A stretch of 64,000 nucleotides of DNA from Glandiceps talaboti (GCF_964340395.1 NC_135549.1:15389842-15453841), one strand, 5' to 3'; shown: positions 52,200 to 63,485, numbered from the stretch's first letter. Numbers and translations: made by a program. Notes: a model not told the origin generated them from the sequence alone.

Positions 52200-54567
52200 T
52201 AAAATACCATTAAAATAAATTTACGAATACTATGACATTTAATCTGTTGTTTTTATTTAATGCTCTGGGAATTACAATTAACTATATATGGTGTTGTCTA
52301 GGCAACTGCACACCAAGACATTTACATATTGTACACACAATAATACTTTACATGTAGACATTTATGTAGATAGAAAGTTTCTATAGTTTTCTCGCACATT
52401 TAATATTGAAAATAACAAAAAAAATGAACTCAACGGCACGTCTATTTACATCGTAAGTGGAGACAAAAACACTTGTAGAAATTAACAAAACAACAAAAAG
52501 TTGAAGATATCAATTGTGACATTCCAGAGTCTGAAAAAGAATTATTTGTTTGTCAAGCATTAAGTTAAAAACGGCTTTAGCATCGAAATGGCAATGAATG
52601 AACAGGATAAGTTGAAATGGCTTTGAGTATGGCTGGTATGCTGATATTAACTGGTATTTCACACACCTATACTTTTCTCTTTTTTTGGGGGGGGGGGGGG
52701 GGGAGACTCCAACATTTCACAGTGAAAAATCTGTATGTAGGTAGTTTTTAGTTGATGTTCAATTACGAACTGATTACCTAATATGTATTCAATATTTTCA
52801 TCTCTTGGGAGACTATTTTATCTTTTTTTTGGACCTTTTTGGACTTTAATACTAATATTCAAGTCAATGTATCAAAAAGCATTCTTAAAAGATAAATTTG
52901 CAGATGTGTGATGTACAAACTAACAAATGTGAAAGACAAATTGCATTAAATTCTTAAATGAGTATTACGTCACTGTGGGGATGCAAATTTCGTTTCTTTT
53001 CAAAATGTTACAAATAATCGGTGCAAGACCATGTGAACCCATGGGTATGAAAAATAAGCATGTCATGTTGTTCTTTTTCATAACGTTCTTCAGTTTCCTT
53101 TTTGTTCATTCCTTTTGTACTATCTAAAATAATGCCCTATTAACATATCTTTGCCTGATTGAACACGTCTTCTTCTTTTTTTTTTGAGTAAATAAATAAA
53201 TAAATCTAAAATTATTCTTGTATTTGTTAAAGTGAAATCTAAATTATTCTGACTTAGTCAATAACAAGGTGCTGATAAATAACGGTCTTGACAAAATAAA
53301 TTAAGAGTCTAGTTGAAACACACAGAACAACACATAATACTGCATTGCCAGCCACATAGCACAAATGCTATGGACAACAAAACTACGAACACTACATTGG
53401 GATATTGTTATGTATTCTCATGCATTTAAGTGCTTCTACAGTATAAAGTGTTACAGTCTGTAACTGTGACTTAATTTTTTATGCAAATATCAATGTACAA
53501 AATTCACATACATATTTCAAGTTTAAACTTACAGATGAGCATGATTCTAACTGAGAAAGGGTTGGAGTTTTCTTGGACAAAGTAACAGCAAAATGTTTAT
53601 TTCATTTCTGAAGCACATTTCATGTTAAAGTAACCATCGACAAACATTAAGTTACAGACTGTGTCCCTTTAAAGTAACCACCAAGAAGACTAAAGTTAGA
53701 CTGCGTCCCTTTAAAGTAATCACTAAACAACTAAAGTCACAGACTGTGCCCTTTTAAATTTATCACCAAAGACAACTAGTTACAGACTCTACCCCTTTAA
53801 AGTAACCAAGACGACTACAATTACAGACTGTGTCCCTTTAAAGTAACCACCAAGAACCATACAGTTACAGCCTGTGCTCCTTTAAAGTAACCACCAGCAC
53901 GACTAATGTTACAAACAGTGTCCCTTTAACGTTAATTTCAAAGTTCCTTACATTTACTGACAACACAAATATAATTTGTAAGCTGTGCAAACAAGTGTAT
54001 TATTAAAAACTACCGTGAGTATTACATCTATCCATATTTTCATCTGTACTTGTCAACTAACCTCATTTCTTAACCTGATGTTGGAGACATCTATGGACTA
54101 TCTCAAGCTCAAAATTTACCTATGTATGAAATCAACAACCTAAATTTTTTCCGAACAGTGCTTGCTTTATCTACCTTAATATACAACACTAACACATTTT
54201 TTAAATACATCTTCTGCATGCTGTATATACTTAACTGTACAAAACTAATCAAATATTTCCCCCCAGCTACCTCCACAAGTTTCCTTTTAACTTGTCCACT
54301 CGACTCTTCCAGACCATTCCTTGTCAGTAATTTCTTTCACACTAACCAACCGAGTGTATTTATACCATACTAACACAGAAGTATGCCCATTGTAGCAAGC
54401 ACATATCTATAATTCTCTTTGACAGCAGTACATTGTACTGGCTTTGCCAGTAGTGTCTATGAATGTTGGTTGTGGAGACACATCTCTACACAATGAGGAC
54501 ATTTTTACTATAATGCCAATTTGAACCCTTTTTCATATTTATGATCTTTTGGTCCCCTTTTCATCAT
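52200..54567 (-). other. Region downstream of RAD54L2 stop, probably partly 3' UTR
   Basis: AT-rich sequence with the 43-bp minisatellite (53624-53931). Candidate AATAAA signals on the minus strand include one near 53596-53601, just past the minisatellite, and others near 52250. I cannot tell which is used. Confidence 0.4.
53624..53931 (+). repeat. ~43-bp minisatellite, 7 units, 3' of RAD54L2
   Basis: Units begin AAAGTAACCACCAAGA and end AGACTGTGTCCCTTT, with starts near 53627, 53671, 53713, 53756, 53799, 53840 and 53884. Copies differ by point changes and small indels. It lies about 640-940 bases beyond the RAD54L2 stop codon and may be within the 3' UTR. Confidence 0.93.
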
Positions 54568-55877
54568 TTACAAAGACCAGTCACTTGGCAAGTCAATAGT
54601 TGGCGTAGTATTTCCACTACGACTCTCTGAAGTCTTAGACTGTGTGGCATTCTCATTAGCTTTGTCTATCTCTCCTATTTTTTGCATGCTGTTTTGTAGC
54701 CAGTTAGATTGCGTAAAATTGATCAGATTTGCCAAGTCTCCCACTTCTCCAAATCCATCACTTGGGGTACTAATTCTGCTACTGCTGGGACTCACATCTA
54801 GTGCATTTGAAAGTGAGAGGGGAGAGTCACTTGGCCTACTAGCACTTGCACTAGCTGTCCGTCTGTGACCTTCACTTGTTGTCGCTGTTGTACTCGTTGT
54901 GACAGTGTTAGGTACTGGACTTGTACGGTGTGATGACTGACTACTGCCGCTGCTGGTAAACTGGCCATATGGCATTGGGAATTCTGTGGGAGGAAAACCC
55001 ATACTAGGTGGATACCCACCGGCACCTAAATGCGCCATGGGATTTAACAACATAGATGGTGTTGGCAGGATGGTATTCATTGGAGGTGGAGTCATACTGC
55101 TACCATGGCCCATTGTAGGCATACCAGGGACTGGAAAATATGCCAGAGGGTGACTCTGAGCCATAGGGTATGGGAGCCCTGGCAGGTTCATCATTGGGAA
55201 TGGTAATGTTGTTGGCATTGATAATGCACTCATTGGTGGAGTTCTAGTGTCCTTTTTGTCATCACAGGAGGCAACGCTTGTGTGTTGAGTTGCAGTAGTG
55301 TTAGTATCACCATGACTACAAGAGCTTGATGTCTGACTGTTCACAGGGTCTGCAGTTGGTGATGAAGTAATCCTCGGTGTTGATATTGCCAAACCCTTAC
55401 CACTGTCTGTGGTTGATGTAGCTGCTCTACTGATGTCTGAATTAAATTGACCGAGTGTCAGCTCACTAGGATTGTTAAAGCTGAAACGATCTGTACTCTG
55501 ATTATTTGCATTGTCACTAGCTTGTTTGTCTGGCTTTGTTGCTGTGCTTGTCCTGTTTGCTGTTGATCTTGGTCGATCCGACGTGTTTTGGTTGCTGTTG
55601 ATGTTTGAGGGGATCGACAGTGAAGGTGGTAGTGATGATGCTGATAACGATGACTCCTCTCTCTGCTGAGTTTGTTCATTGCTGTCTATACCAGAATCAC
55701 TCAAATCAACGCCTGCAATGGTCTTACTAAGACCGGGTCTAACAGCAAATATCTTTCCATCCTGATTGCGTATGTATATACCTTTCTGTGTACGGATAAT
55801 GTTAATTGTTTCTCCTGCACCAATGATTGGGGATGAAGTCGAAGTGGTTGACGTAGTGGTTCCAGGAAGACATATTG
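54568..55877 (-). CDS. RAD54L2: RAD54L2 terminal exon l (disordered C-terminus)
   Basis: This 1310-bp last exon has its stop at 54568-54570. It begins with the ordered ICLPGTTTSTTSTSSP and GETINIIRTQKGIYIRNQDG, KIFAVRPGLSK. A Ser/Thr/Gln/Asn-rich stretch follows, then a Met/Pro-rich block (SMPTTLPFPMMNLPGLPYPM) and an acidic patch (GEVGDLANLINFTQSNWLQN). It ends near TTPTIDLPSDWSL. The KGIYIRxxDGKIFAVR segment resembles ARIP4. The rest is disordered and poorly conserved in this family. Confidence 0.94.
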
Positions 55878-56259
55878 CTGAAAGAATAATATGTAAAAAA
55901 CAAAAAAATTAGGCTGTCATAAAATATCATAATGGTTACAATATTTGTTTATCATTAATGTACTGAAAAACAGTTTGAACAATGTCTGAATTGTGAACTT
56001 TGATCCCTTCTACATGCACTTATTGGATAACTTTTACCGTTTATTATTGTTAAAAGTAGAAAAACATACAAAAATGTCAAGTGATACCACACCATCTTAA
56101 GTTATAAAGTTTGTGTGTTGGGCTATGCAAGGTATAACAGTATGTTTGGGGATGTTTATGGCAGATTCACAAAAGGTTCAATAATTTATACATTGTTATA
56201 ATTTAGAAAAAATAAACACTACCCTACTTTCTGGTTGTTTTGACAAATTATTTAGTTAC

Positions 56260-56438
56260 CTGTGGTTGTGACAATTTTTTGTACCGTGACGCCAGCCTGC
56301 TTAAGATTCAGTAATCTTTGTTTGACTTGATCACTGACTCCGACCCGACTGGCAGGTTGCATAGGTATGGGAGTGGTTTGCATCGGTCTCACACTGGCTA
56401 CTGGTCTGTTCATAGTCATCCCGTGACCACTTGGGAAT
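56260..56438 (-). CDS. RAD54L2: RAD54L2 exon k
   Basis: This 179-bp exon encodes FPSGHGMTMNRPVASVRPMQ, TTPIPMQPASRVGVSDQVKQ and then RLLNLKQAGVTVQKIVTTT. It enters by completing a split Arg and exits in phase 1 at donor GTAACT. Low-complexity Met/Pro content and a short amphipathic helix suggest a regulatory linker. Confidence 0.92.
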
Positions 56439-56689
56439 CTACAGAGCAAAAGAGATAAACATTTTTTTCAAGTTAAATTTGTTTAGTGTGGAGATTGAAT
56501 TTATAACACAAGGAGTTTAGCATTCATCGTCTATCCTCAACAAGTCAGACAAGAATGACAGTGAGATGAGAATGACAGTAAAGTTGAGAAAACATATTAT
56601 GGGATGTCATCACGTAGCAAATGTCACAGGAAGAACTCAAATTTACTGTAAATGCAAATCCTGTATTTGACATTCTCTAATCATTCTAT

Positions 56690-56727
56690 GGGTGAGGTGA
56701 GGTGAGGTAAGGTGAGGTGGGGTTGGG
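56690..56727 (+). repeat. GGTGA pentanucleotide repeat in RAD54L2 intron
   Basis: Six or seven imperfect GGTGA/GGTAA units within the intron between exons j and k. Confidence 0.85.
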
Positions 56728-56966
56728 TCTTGGTGATAATCACTCAGCGGTTGGATTTCAGTTTTGCCCCAGATTGGTGCAACTATCATTACTGTCCATT
56801 TACAAACAAATATGCTGGAGGCTTATACAGACTTAACCTTTGGTAACCCTCCATATTTCTTGGAACATCATATTTTACATGTAATTGACCTTTGAACTTT
56901 GACATTATAAAGATAACAGATTGTGAGCAATGAATAGATAATTCAACCATCAGGCCAGATCCTTAC

Positions 56967-57172
56967 CTTGATAAGTGAAAGTTTTGTAATGATGGTGATG
57001 AGGACGTTCCAGCACTTGAAGCCTTGGGATAAAACGCAGCATAGGATGGACGTGAATAACTTATGTTCAATTTCTTCTCTGCTTCATAGCTCTTCTTGGC
57101 AGCCTTCTTCTCAGCTCTTGTTAACTTCAATTCACTTCTATCAATTAGCAGAGACTCATGGGTGAAGGGCTC
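56967..57172 (-). CDS. RAD54L2: RAD54L2 exon j (basic helical segment)
   Basis: This 206-bp exon encodes EPFTHESLLIDRSELKLTRA, EKKAAKKSYEAEKKLNISYS and then RPSYAAFYPKASSAGTSSSP. Lys-rich helix plus RPSYA is conserved in the family. The donor is GTAAGG at 56961-56966. Confidence 0.95.
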
Positions 57173-57823
57173 CTGTAAAATGGCAGACATGAAGGAGATA
57201 TAATCTAAGCTAACAGTGTAAATTAAGGTCGAATGTCAGGAACAAATTCCCTGAAAACAAAACATTCTCAAAATCGTTCTTAATTTTGCCATTTGAAAGC
57301 TTATTCCTGGTTATTTTGAAATCATGTGACAACATTGGAGTTCACCAGACCATCTTGTTTTCATGGATGTCAACAATCTTTTAGTATTAGTAGAATTCAG
57401 CAGCCATATTGGATTCTCAAATGGCTTCATTTTTATATCACTTTGACCTCTATTTCAAAACTTTGTGTGTTGACTAACTGCTTTTTTTCTTGAATTTGAC
57501 TGAGAATGGGTTTAAGTTTTCTAGAAAAATACTACAGGAAAAGATTAAGACGTTTTGGGACAATCATAAAATGTCACACAAACTCAATAAATGAACTTAG
57601 TTCTTTCTGACCAAAAAACACCTTCCCCTACACAAACGTTCACAAGTGCAATATTGACACGTTTATGTATGGTGTATAACCATGGTGAAAACTGTAGTGG
57701 TCAAACCACTATGACTGACACAATTTCATTGATTGAGCTTGTGTGACATTATGTGATCATCCCTTACAGATGCATTTCAGAACTTACACCTGGAGATACA
57801 AAATCAGAGAAAAGATGTGTTAC

Positions 57824-57999
57824 CTTGGAGATGAGCTGACTGTGATTATCACAAACATTAATTAAGATTGGATCATTATATTTCTTGGAATGATGGCTGA
57901 AATCTTCATAGGGCAGATCACTTTCATCGTATTCTAGTAACGATTCCACCTCTTTTTTTGTCAGGTTCACCTCTGGATTTAACTCATCAATGACACGGT
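57824..57999 (-). CDS. RAD54L2: RAD54L2 exon i (post-helicase domain)
   Basis: This 176-bp exon completes the split Asp and encodes RVIDELNPEVNLTKKEVESL, LEYDESDLPYEDFSHHSKKY and then NDPILINVCDNHSQLISK. The LTKKEVESLL segment is typical of ARIP4 proteins. Confidence 0.95.
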
Positions 58000-58459
58000 C
58001 TACACAGTGAAACGAAAAAACCCAAAAAAAACATCAGATATTTATACTAATGACACTAAGATCTCTTAACAGCATAAATTGACTATCTCCATATTGGCTC
58101 CTAAAAATGGTCATATCATATCATTTTCAATTTCAATAAAAATACCACTGGAATATTTTGATGAAGCCTGTAGCGTGGCATAAACCAAACTGAGGATGGT
58201 CGACCTATTGAGTTAATTTGTTTTAAGTGAACACGTTTTTGACATTTGAATCCTTTGAAATGTGACACAAATCAAGTAAATTTATCTTGAGCACACCACT
58301 TTCAGTTTTCATCACATTCCTTTTGTCATTGCCACAAATTCACCTACATGGTTACATACTTGACCATATGTATAAAAGTGTGCAACTGTCAACCCATTTT
58401 TTAAGTTTCAGCGCTTAATACCTAACATTTGCTGTTGTCTACCGATTGTGTCATTATAC

Positions 58460-58625
58460 AAAGTTGTGTCAGTTCTCGTTCTCTTACCTAACTTTCCCTG
58501 TAAAAGATTTTATCACTTCCAGCTGTATTACCTGGCTTTCCCTGTTTTCCAGAGATTCCAACATTTGTATATACCGTACACAATTTGTCAGTTCAAGTTC
58601 TCTTACCTGACATTCCCTGTTTTGA
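58460..58625 (-). repeat. Tandem copies of a splice-donor region in RAD54L2 intron 8
   Basis: The true exon h donor context CAGGGAATGTCAG|GTAAGAG recurs at 58487 (CAGGGAAAGTTAG|GTAAGAG, offset 119 bases). A shorter version occurs at 58531 (CAGGGAAAGCCAG|GTAAT, offset 75). Flanking GTCAGTTC...TCTCTTACCT is shared, so this is a small tandem duplication spanning the exon border. Confidence 0.8.
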
Positions 58626-58812
58626 TATCTGTCTGTCAAATATCTTCCTCTCCAATGTATTGTCTGACACCAGTCTGTAGACAAAACATTTCTTTTGTTG
58701 CCCGTAGCGATACACACGACAAACAGCTTGGGCATCATGGCACGGATTCCATGAGGCATCAAATACAATAACCCGATTGGCACCAACAAGATTGACCCCT
58801 AGACATCCAGCT
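58607..58812 (-). CDS. RAD54L2: RAD54L2 exon h (motifs V and VI)
   Basis: This 206-bp exon encodes [40 protein letters not shown] and [20 protein letters not shown], ending QISKQGMS with a split Asp. It holds the arginine finger of motif VI (VCRVYRYGQ). The donor at 58601-58606 (GTAAGA) is followed in the intron by two look-alike donors at 58531 and 58487. Confidence 0.97.
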
Positions 58813-59328
58813 CTGTAAGAAACATAACATGATATCAATATTATGTGATCACCTGAGGGATGTTGGTTTTTTGACAGAAGGAATTAATTGATTTTAAGAG
58901 GCTTCTTCGTTCATTAGTTATCGTCAAAATGTCTCATATGTATTTCTACAAAACCGTACATGTACTTTACTCTTTACCCTTCAAGTTTTGTTTATGTGCC
59001 AACCATCTACTCATTTCATCAACTTTGGCACAACATTTTGTGTGACATTATGGAGTTAAAATGATAGTTTAGACAAGAAACAATATTCACAGACTGAGAC
59101 TTAATAAATACGCCATATCATAGTTTCCCACCTTGCAGTGAGAGAGAAGTGTCACAAGAGGGCGCCCCACTTTTTACAAAAAATGAGGGCCAAGTGTGGC
59201 TAACATAGGATGCCTTTTTCAAACATCATGAAGATAAAGTTACAGAAATACTGCTTCTTGATATCCTTAGCAGATGTTTGAAACTAACATTATAAGTGAT
59301 CAGAGAATCAAGAAAAGAATTGTCTTAC

Positions 59329-59428
59329 CTCGTTGAGAGTAAAAACAGCCATACAGAAGTGTTACTTGGTGAGTTGAAGTGTTTTATCATTTTCTCACGT
59401 TCCATGGGTGGACTGCTGCCATCAAGAC
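59329..59428 (-). CDS. RAD54L2: RAD54L2 exon g (LDGSSP to motif V)
   Basis: This 100-bp exon encodes LDGSSPPMEREKMIKHFNSP, then SNTSVWLFLLST, with the Arg of STRAGCLG split across the following intron. Confidence 0.95.
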
Positions 59429-59756
59429 CTACGGACAATGTAATCATTTCAAGTTGTTACTACTGTAGGAGAGGTTGAATCAAAGGCTAAAAATTGTGAT
59501 TGCCATGGAAACAGCCTCCATTATCAATTGTCACATATTGTCATAGTAACAGCTCAACATCAGCCAAAGAACAGATGGTATTATTTTGAAACAACTACAT
59601 GAGACATTGACAGAAATGGCAATTTTTTTACCTTCTCTCACAAAACTTTTCCTACATACACGTATATTTTTGCGTGTCAACTAATAAGTATTTAATTCTT
59701 GAGGGTATAAGGTGAGGAGCGTAATAATAACTCTTAAAATTTTAATGTATACTTAC

Positions 59757-59875
59757 GGAAATATGACTTGTTCCTGATCCATTGTTGTGGCATATCTTCT
59801 GGTGCATTAGGTGGTTGGACTACATGGTGGTGTGCAAGGAATTTCTCTATCAGGGTAAGTGTACACAAACTCTGG
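59757..59875 (-). CDS. RAD54L2: RAD54L2 exon f
   Basis: This 119-bp exon encodes QSLCTLTLIEKFLAHHHVVQ, then PPNAPEDMPQQWIRNKSYF. It continues lobe 2 after KCLVFS and leads into RLDGSSP. The acceptor is CCATTCAG and the donor GTAAGT. Confidence 0.94.
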
Positions 59876-60171
59876 CTGAATGGGATACAAAGTACATTTA
59901 ATAAACTGTAAGTACTTTTCTTACAAATTTTAACTTTTCATGGATAACAATAAGTTATATTTGGGTTATTGGAAAAATGAAAGATTGTGTAGTTTGGCCA
60001 CTGAGGGCGCTAGTCCGAAAATCTTTGGACAGCCTTGTGAACCAGAATGGTTATTGCTGTAGTGTACTTTGTGTAATCTACATTGTACCACAAGCAACAA
60101 CAATAGCTTTAGTTTCAATCTAGCTTAGTTTATCAACAGCACATTCTCCCTAGTAATATTTTGATGCTCAC

Positions 60172-60290
60172 CTAAAGACTAAACATTTGTCTCCTTTGGC
60201 CATTGCACCATCCAGTATTTGGAAGAGTATGACCATCTTGTTGCTGTTAGACAAGACATTAGCTTTGTAGTGCCTCATCACATCAGTAGC
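60172..60290 (-). CDS. RAD54L2: RAD54L2 exon e (start of C-terminal lobe, motif IV)
   Basis: This 119-bp exon encodes ATDVMRHYKANVLSNSNKMV, then ILFQILDGAMAKGDKCLVFS. It is the first strand-helix of the RecA-like lobe 2, leading to motif IV. The donor is GTGAGC, phase 2. Confidence 0.95.
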
Positions 60291-60798
60291 CTGGATGATG
60301 ACAAAAGAAAGAAGCAAAACTGTAAGTATATCAATCATTCAAGCCATCAATCAGGAGTATCTTCAATATGCCAGAATTCAAAGTAACATTCTCGTAAGTT
60401 AGAAATGTGCCTAGGGACCGATTTCCATGAAAATTAAAAAATCTCTACAAACTTTACCATAAGAAAGTTTGTTTTCGATCCTTTTGGAATGATGAAAGTA
60501 ATTTTGGATTCGTCATTTTGTTTTAGAGGAAACTAACTATATTGTATTTTTCCCATTGAGTGAACACAGAGTTTGGCGGCCATTTTGGATTCTAAAAAAT
60601 AGTTTTTTTTTAATAATATCATTCGGACCTCTGTTAAACAAATGTGCCTGGCAAACCCTGATTTTTTCCTTTATTTGATCTGCGAATGGCTTCAACAAAG
60701 TAAACAATTCCAAACATGTACATTTCAAAGAATTCAACTCAAGCAATACAAAAGAAAACATGAATGCACATTGTTGAAAACTACAAGGTCACACCTAC

Positions 60799-61050
60799 CC
60801 AATCTAGAGATATCATTTGCTGTATTTTCTCAGCTAACTGATCAACTTTAGTTTTTTTGACAACTTCTTCAGCCAGAGAAGCACTAGAAGCTGATGATTT
60901 TAGACTTGCACTTGATGAGTTGCGGTTAATGTTGGGTGATGCTGACCGTGATGCTACATCGGGAAGGTCAAGGTCAGTGTCGATATCAGCTGATTCTGCT
61001 TCGGATCTCTGCTGAATTGTTTGATAGAGGACATCTGGATGATTCCATAT
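60799..61050 (-). CDS. RAD54L2: RAD54L2 exon d (IWNHPDVLY and Ser-rich insert)
   Basis: This 252-bp exon, exactly 84 codons, starts with the SNF2 box IWNHPDVLYQTIQQRSEAES. It carries an acidic stretch (DIDTDLDLPD) and a Ser-rich insert, then ends QLAEKIQQMISLDW. The insert is probably a flexible loop between the two helicase lobes. Confidence 0.93.
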
Positions 61051-61292
61051 CTGAAATTACACAGAATAGGAATGTATATTTAGTGTAATGGGTAAGCATG
61101 TAGCTATACTGTAACAAACCTTTTTACATTTGAGTCAGACCACAAATACAACCATGGCAAGGCAACTATCGACTAGCTAACACAAATTAAGACTATAACT
61201 GTTATTGCACCATGTTGATATAAGATACCAACTGGCTGCATTGATGTAAGTATAATGCTCACAGTATGGTGACAGAGCTATGGGGATGCTAA

Positions 61293-61385
61293 CCTAGACT
61301 CTAGGCTTGTACTGATTCGGGCTATTGGCTACTATAACTTTGGGTAATAGCCCACATTAACTACAAACCTAGCGTCTCTAGACTA
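61293..61385. repeat. Imperfect foldback in RAD54L2 intron
   Basis: CTAGACTCTAGGCTTGTACT and GGGCTATTGGC are loosely inverse to GGGTAATAGCCC and CTACAAACCTAGCGTCTCTA, with a short loop. Pairing is partial. Confidence 0.6.
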
Positions 61386-61564
61386 TAGAGCTGTTCAATA
61401 GCCAAAACAAAAGACGACCTCCATCTCATCCCTTATGGCTCCCTTGATTAGATGGTGTTAATGCAAAATCCTGGGATTGAATCTTGAGCCTTCAAAATAC
61501 AACATCTTTGCTTTACGGAAAACAATTTATCACATTAGTAGGTTAGATGCAATGGATTCCATAC

Positions 61565-61807
61565 CTTACAACACACAGAGAATGCACGGATCGGATTTGA
61601 CGAACACCAACCACTCGATCCACTTTCCTTGAAGTAGTACATAAATCTATGATACAATACTCTCTGCATTGGTGTTAGTCGGACTAGTATCACATGCTCT
61701 TCTTTGCTTGGCAGGGTTCGTTGTAATACAGAATGACTTCTCCGTTGTACAAAGCCCTCAAGTAGGCTATGCAACACATGGGCTCTGTACTGCATCATCT
61801 TAATATC
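61565..61807 (-). CDS. RAD54L2: RAD54L2 exon c (inter-lobe region)
   Basis: This 243-bp exon is phase 0 at both ends. It begins DIKMMQYRAHVLHSLLEGFV, continues QRRSHSVLQRTLPSKEEHVI and ends AFSVCCK. I chose the acceptor CTAAACAG above 61807 over an AAG ten bases downstream because it keeps DIK, which fits the family. Confidence 0.94.
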
Positions 61808-62215
61808 CTGTTTAGGTTAAAACAATTGGAGAATATCATTAGAACCAGCAACCATGGCGTATTCACCTGGTATAATTGATATAATGACAGTTGTATGCTG
61901 ATCTAGGAAGACCTTCCATTTTGTAAAGTGTTGAAATTTGTATGAATGTTCTGTAAATCGTGTTTCTCACAGTTGGCTTTTGAGATCTTTTGGTTTTGGA
62001 TTGATATGAATGGAATTGTAGATTAACAAAATTATGTCTCTCTGTTTTTAACTTCATTTTGTTCTTCAATGGAAACTATTGTTGGTACAAAAATTTGACA
62101 TTATTCTCATGAAAAGTATTTCTTACAATGCCAATGAGAGAAACACAGAGACAGGACTCAAAATTAGTGGTACATGTAGTCGAAGGCACAGAGGCTACTA
62201 AAACATTGTATCTAG

Positions 62216-62354
62216 ACTAGCAAATTTATAAGGTCATCGTATGTTAGACCAATGGGAATCAAGTAGTTCGCATGGCTAAATCTCACTTGCAGTAGTCCAT
62301 TGAAGACAAACTGACAAATTTATATGGTGGTAGTCTGTTAGACCAATGGAAATA
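62216..62354 (+). repeat. Diverged direct repeat in RAD54L2 intron
   Basis: CAAATTTATAAGGTCATCGT ... GTTAGACCAATGGGAAT recurs about 92 bases later as CAAATTTATATGGTGGTAGT ... GTTAGACCAATGGAAAT. Confidence 0.75.
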
Positions 62355-62657
62355 AATAGAAAACTGTATATGTACATTGTAGCTAAAACAGTTCTCTTGG
62401 CTAAATATGGCTGCCAAGCTCAGAAGTTAAATTCGAACCCTGCAGAGATGATCACATAACATGAGTTGTAATAGTATCCCTACTTTTAATACAAAATGGA
62501 AAAAGACAGGAAGAACATTGCCATCATCACATCAAGACACTCACAGGTTATCTTAATTGCTGGAATGCTAGGAAGAAAACTGTACAGTTGAGTGATGTCG
62601 TGATAAAGAATGAGAATATTACATTTTGTACCATGTGACATCATGTATGTAACTTAC

Positions 62658-62820
62658 CTTGTATGTACTATCGACACACTGGCCATTCATAATTGGTCTC
62701 TCAAATAAGTTACAGAACTCGGCTTTAGTTCCGAGGAAATTGGGACGTACAAAATCTACCATACACCAGTATTCCAAGAGGTTATTTTGGAGAGGGTAGC
62801 CTGTCAATACTACTCTACGT
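62658..62820 (-). CDS. RAD54L2: RAD54L2 exon b (helicase motif III)
   Basis: This 163-bp exon encodes [20 protein letters not shown], then [20 protein letters not shown] and a tail ending [15 protein letters not shown] is motif III, with the Tyr-Pro in place of the usual TGTP that marks this subfamily. The donor is GTAAGT at 62652-62657, phase 0. Confidence 0.96.
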
Positions 62821-62955
62821 CTGTAGGGGAAAACAAAGCGACATAATGATACTCAAGAGTGAATACATGACAAAATATCAAGAAGAAGTGAAGCAGTTTT
62901 TAGCATGGAGCTTCCAATCTGTCTTGGTCAATGATGACAAATTCTATTGTTACAA

Positions 62956-63108
62956 CTGACCACTAGGTGGCGGTATGATCAGCAGATTGTAGATGTTAGG
63001 TAGTTTTGCAATCTGTTAATCTGAAATGTAGTGTCTGATGTTGATAGCCTCCCTGATCTTTCTCAGAACATCTACAATCGGTTGATCATACTGCCACCTA
63101 GTGGTCAG
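62956..63108. repeat. Foldback element, 42-bp arms at 93% identity
   Basis: The left arm (62956-62997) starts CTGACCACTAGGTGGCGGTA and ends GATTGTAGATGTT. The right arm (63067-63108) is its inverse with three differences. The loop is 69 bases. It lies in the intron between exons a and b. Confidence 0.9.
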
Positions 63109-63244
63109 CTCTATCTATGGAAAATGTCATGCTGATGAAGATTGAAAGCTCAATACTACAAGAACTATGAACTGCTAGGGCATTATAACCTGTAAATTCA
63201 TTTGATCTCACCCAGATGATGAATATTTTTGGTCATCAGTTTAC

Positions 63245-63359
63245 CTTGTTTGGATATTCTTCAATGTCTGTGAAATGCTAGCATGACTGTTCTTGATTCT
63301 GTGGCCTTCATCACATATTACTAGATCTGGTCCTGGGTACACCAGCGCTTTTTGTATAG
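63245..63359 (-). CDS. RAD54L2: RAD54L2 exon a (helicase motif II, DEGH)
   Basis: This 115-bp exon encodes [20 protein letters not shown] and then [22 protein letters not shown] is the Walker B motif that coordinates Mg-ATP; ARIP4 proteins have DEGH. The acceptor is ACTTGCAG and the donor GTAAAC. It begins and ends after 1 and 2 bases of split codons. Exons 5' of it are outside the window. Confidence 0.95.
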
Positions 63360-63429
63360 CTGCAAGTAATAACAAGAACAACAATAGATAAGAAATAGAA
63401 TGAGATTAGATCGTCATTGTCATTTTACT

Positions 63430-63485
63430 GGAGGAGTCATCATTGCAAACCATGGCTTCTTTTACGGCACCGTCGAAACGTGCCA
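63430..63485 (-). repeat. Dispersed repeat, inverted copy in RAD54L2 intron
   Basis: On the minus strand this reads GACGGTGCCGTAAAAGAAGC, then CATGGTTTGCAATGATGAC, matching the 13945-14016 copy closely. It sits upstream of the first visible RAD54L2 exon. Confidence 0.6.

Larger units (their letters stand above)
54568..63359 (-). other. RAD54L2: RAD54L2/ARIP4 helicase locus, 3' part
   Basis: Twelve exons with canonical splice sites join in frame (3188 bp; 2 carry-over bases plus 1062 codons including stop). They encode the C-terminal ~1061 residues of an ARIP4-type SNF2 ATPase, a nuclear chromatin remodeller which in vertebrates binds the androgen receptor. Visible helicase motifs are DEGH (II), [11 protein letters not shown] (III), DKCLVFSQS (IV), [17 protein letters not shown] (V) and [11 protein letters not shown] (VI). 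Two further signatures follow: [13 protein letters not shown] and the LTRAEKKAAKKSYEAEKK basic segment. The long last exon is Ser/Thr/Pro/Met-rich and looks disordered. Motif I and the N-terminus lie beyond the right edge. The phases and motif order leave little doubt about the family. Confidence 0.96.

Noticed and set aside
54644-55025. Other-frame ORFs over the RAD54L2 last exon
   Set aside because: Overlap the phase-consistent coding frame and lack domains.
62427-62445. TTCGAACCCTGCAG, resembling an inverse tRNA T-loop
   Set aside because: No acceptor stem, D-loop or anticodon arm around it.
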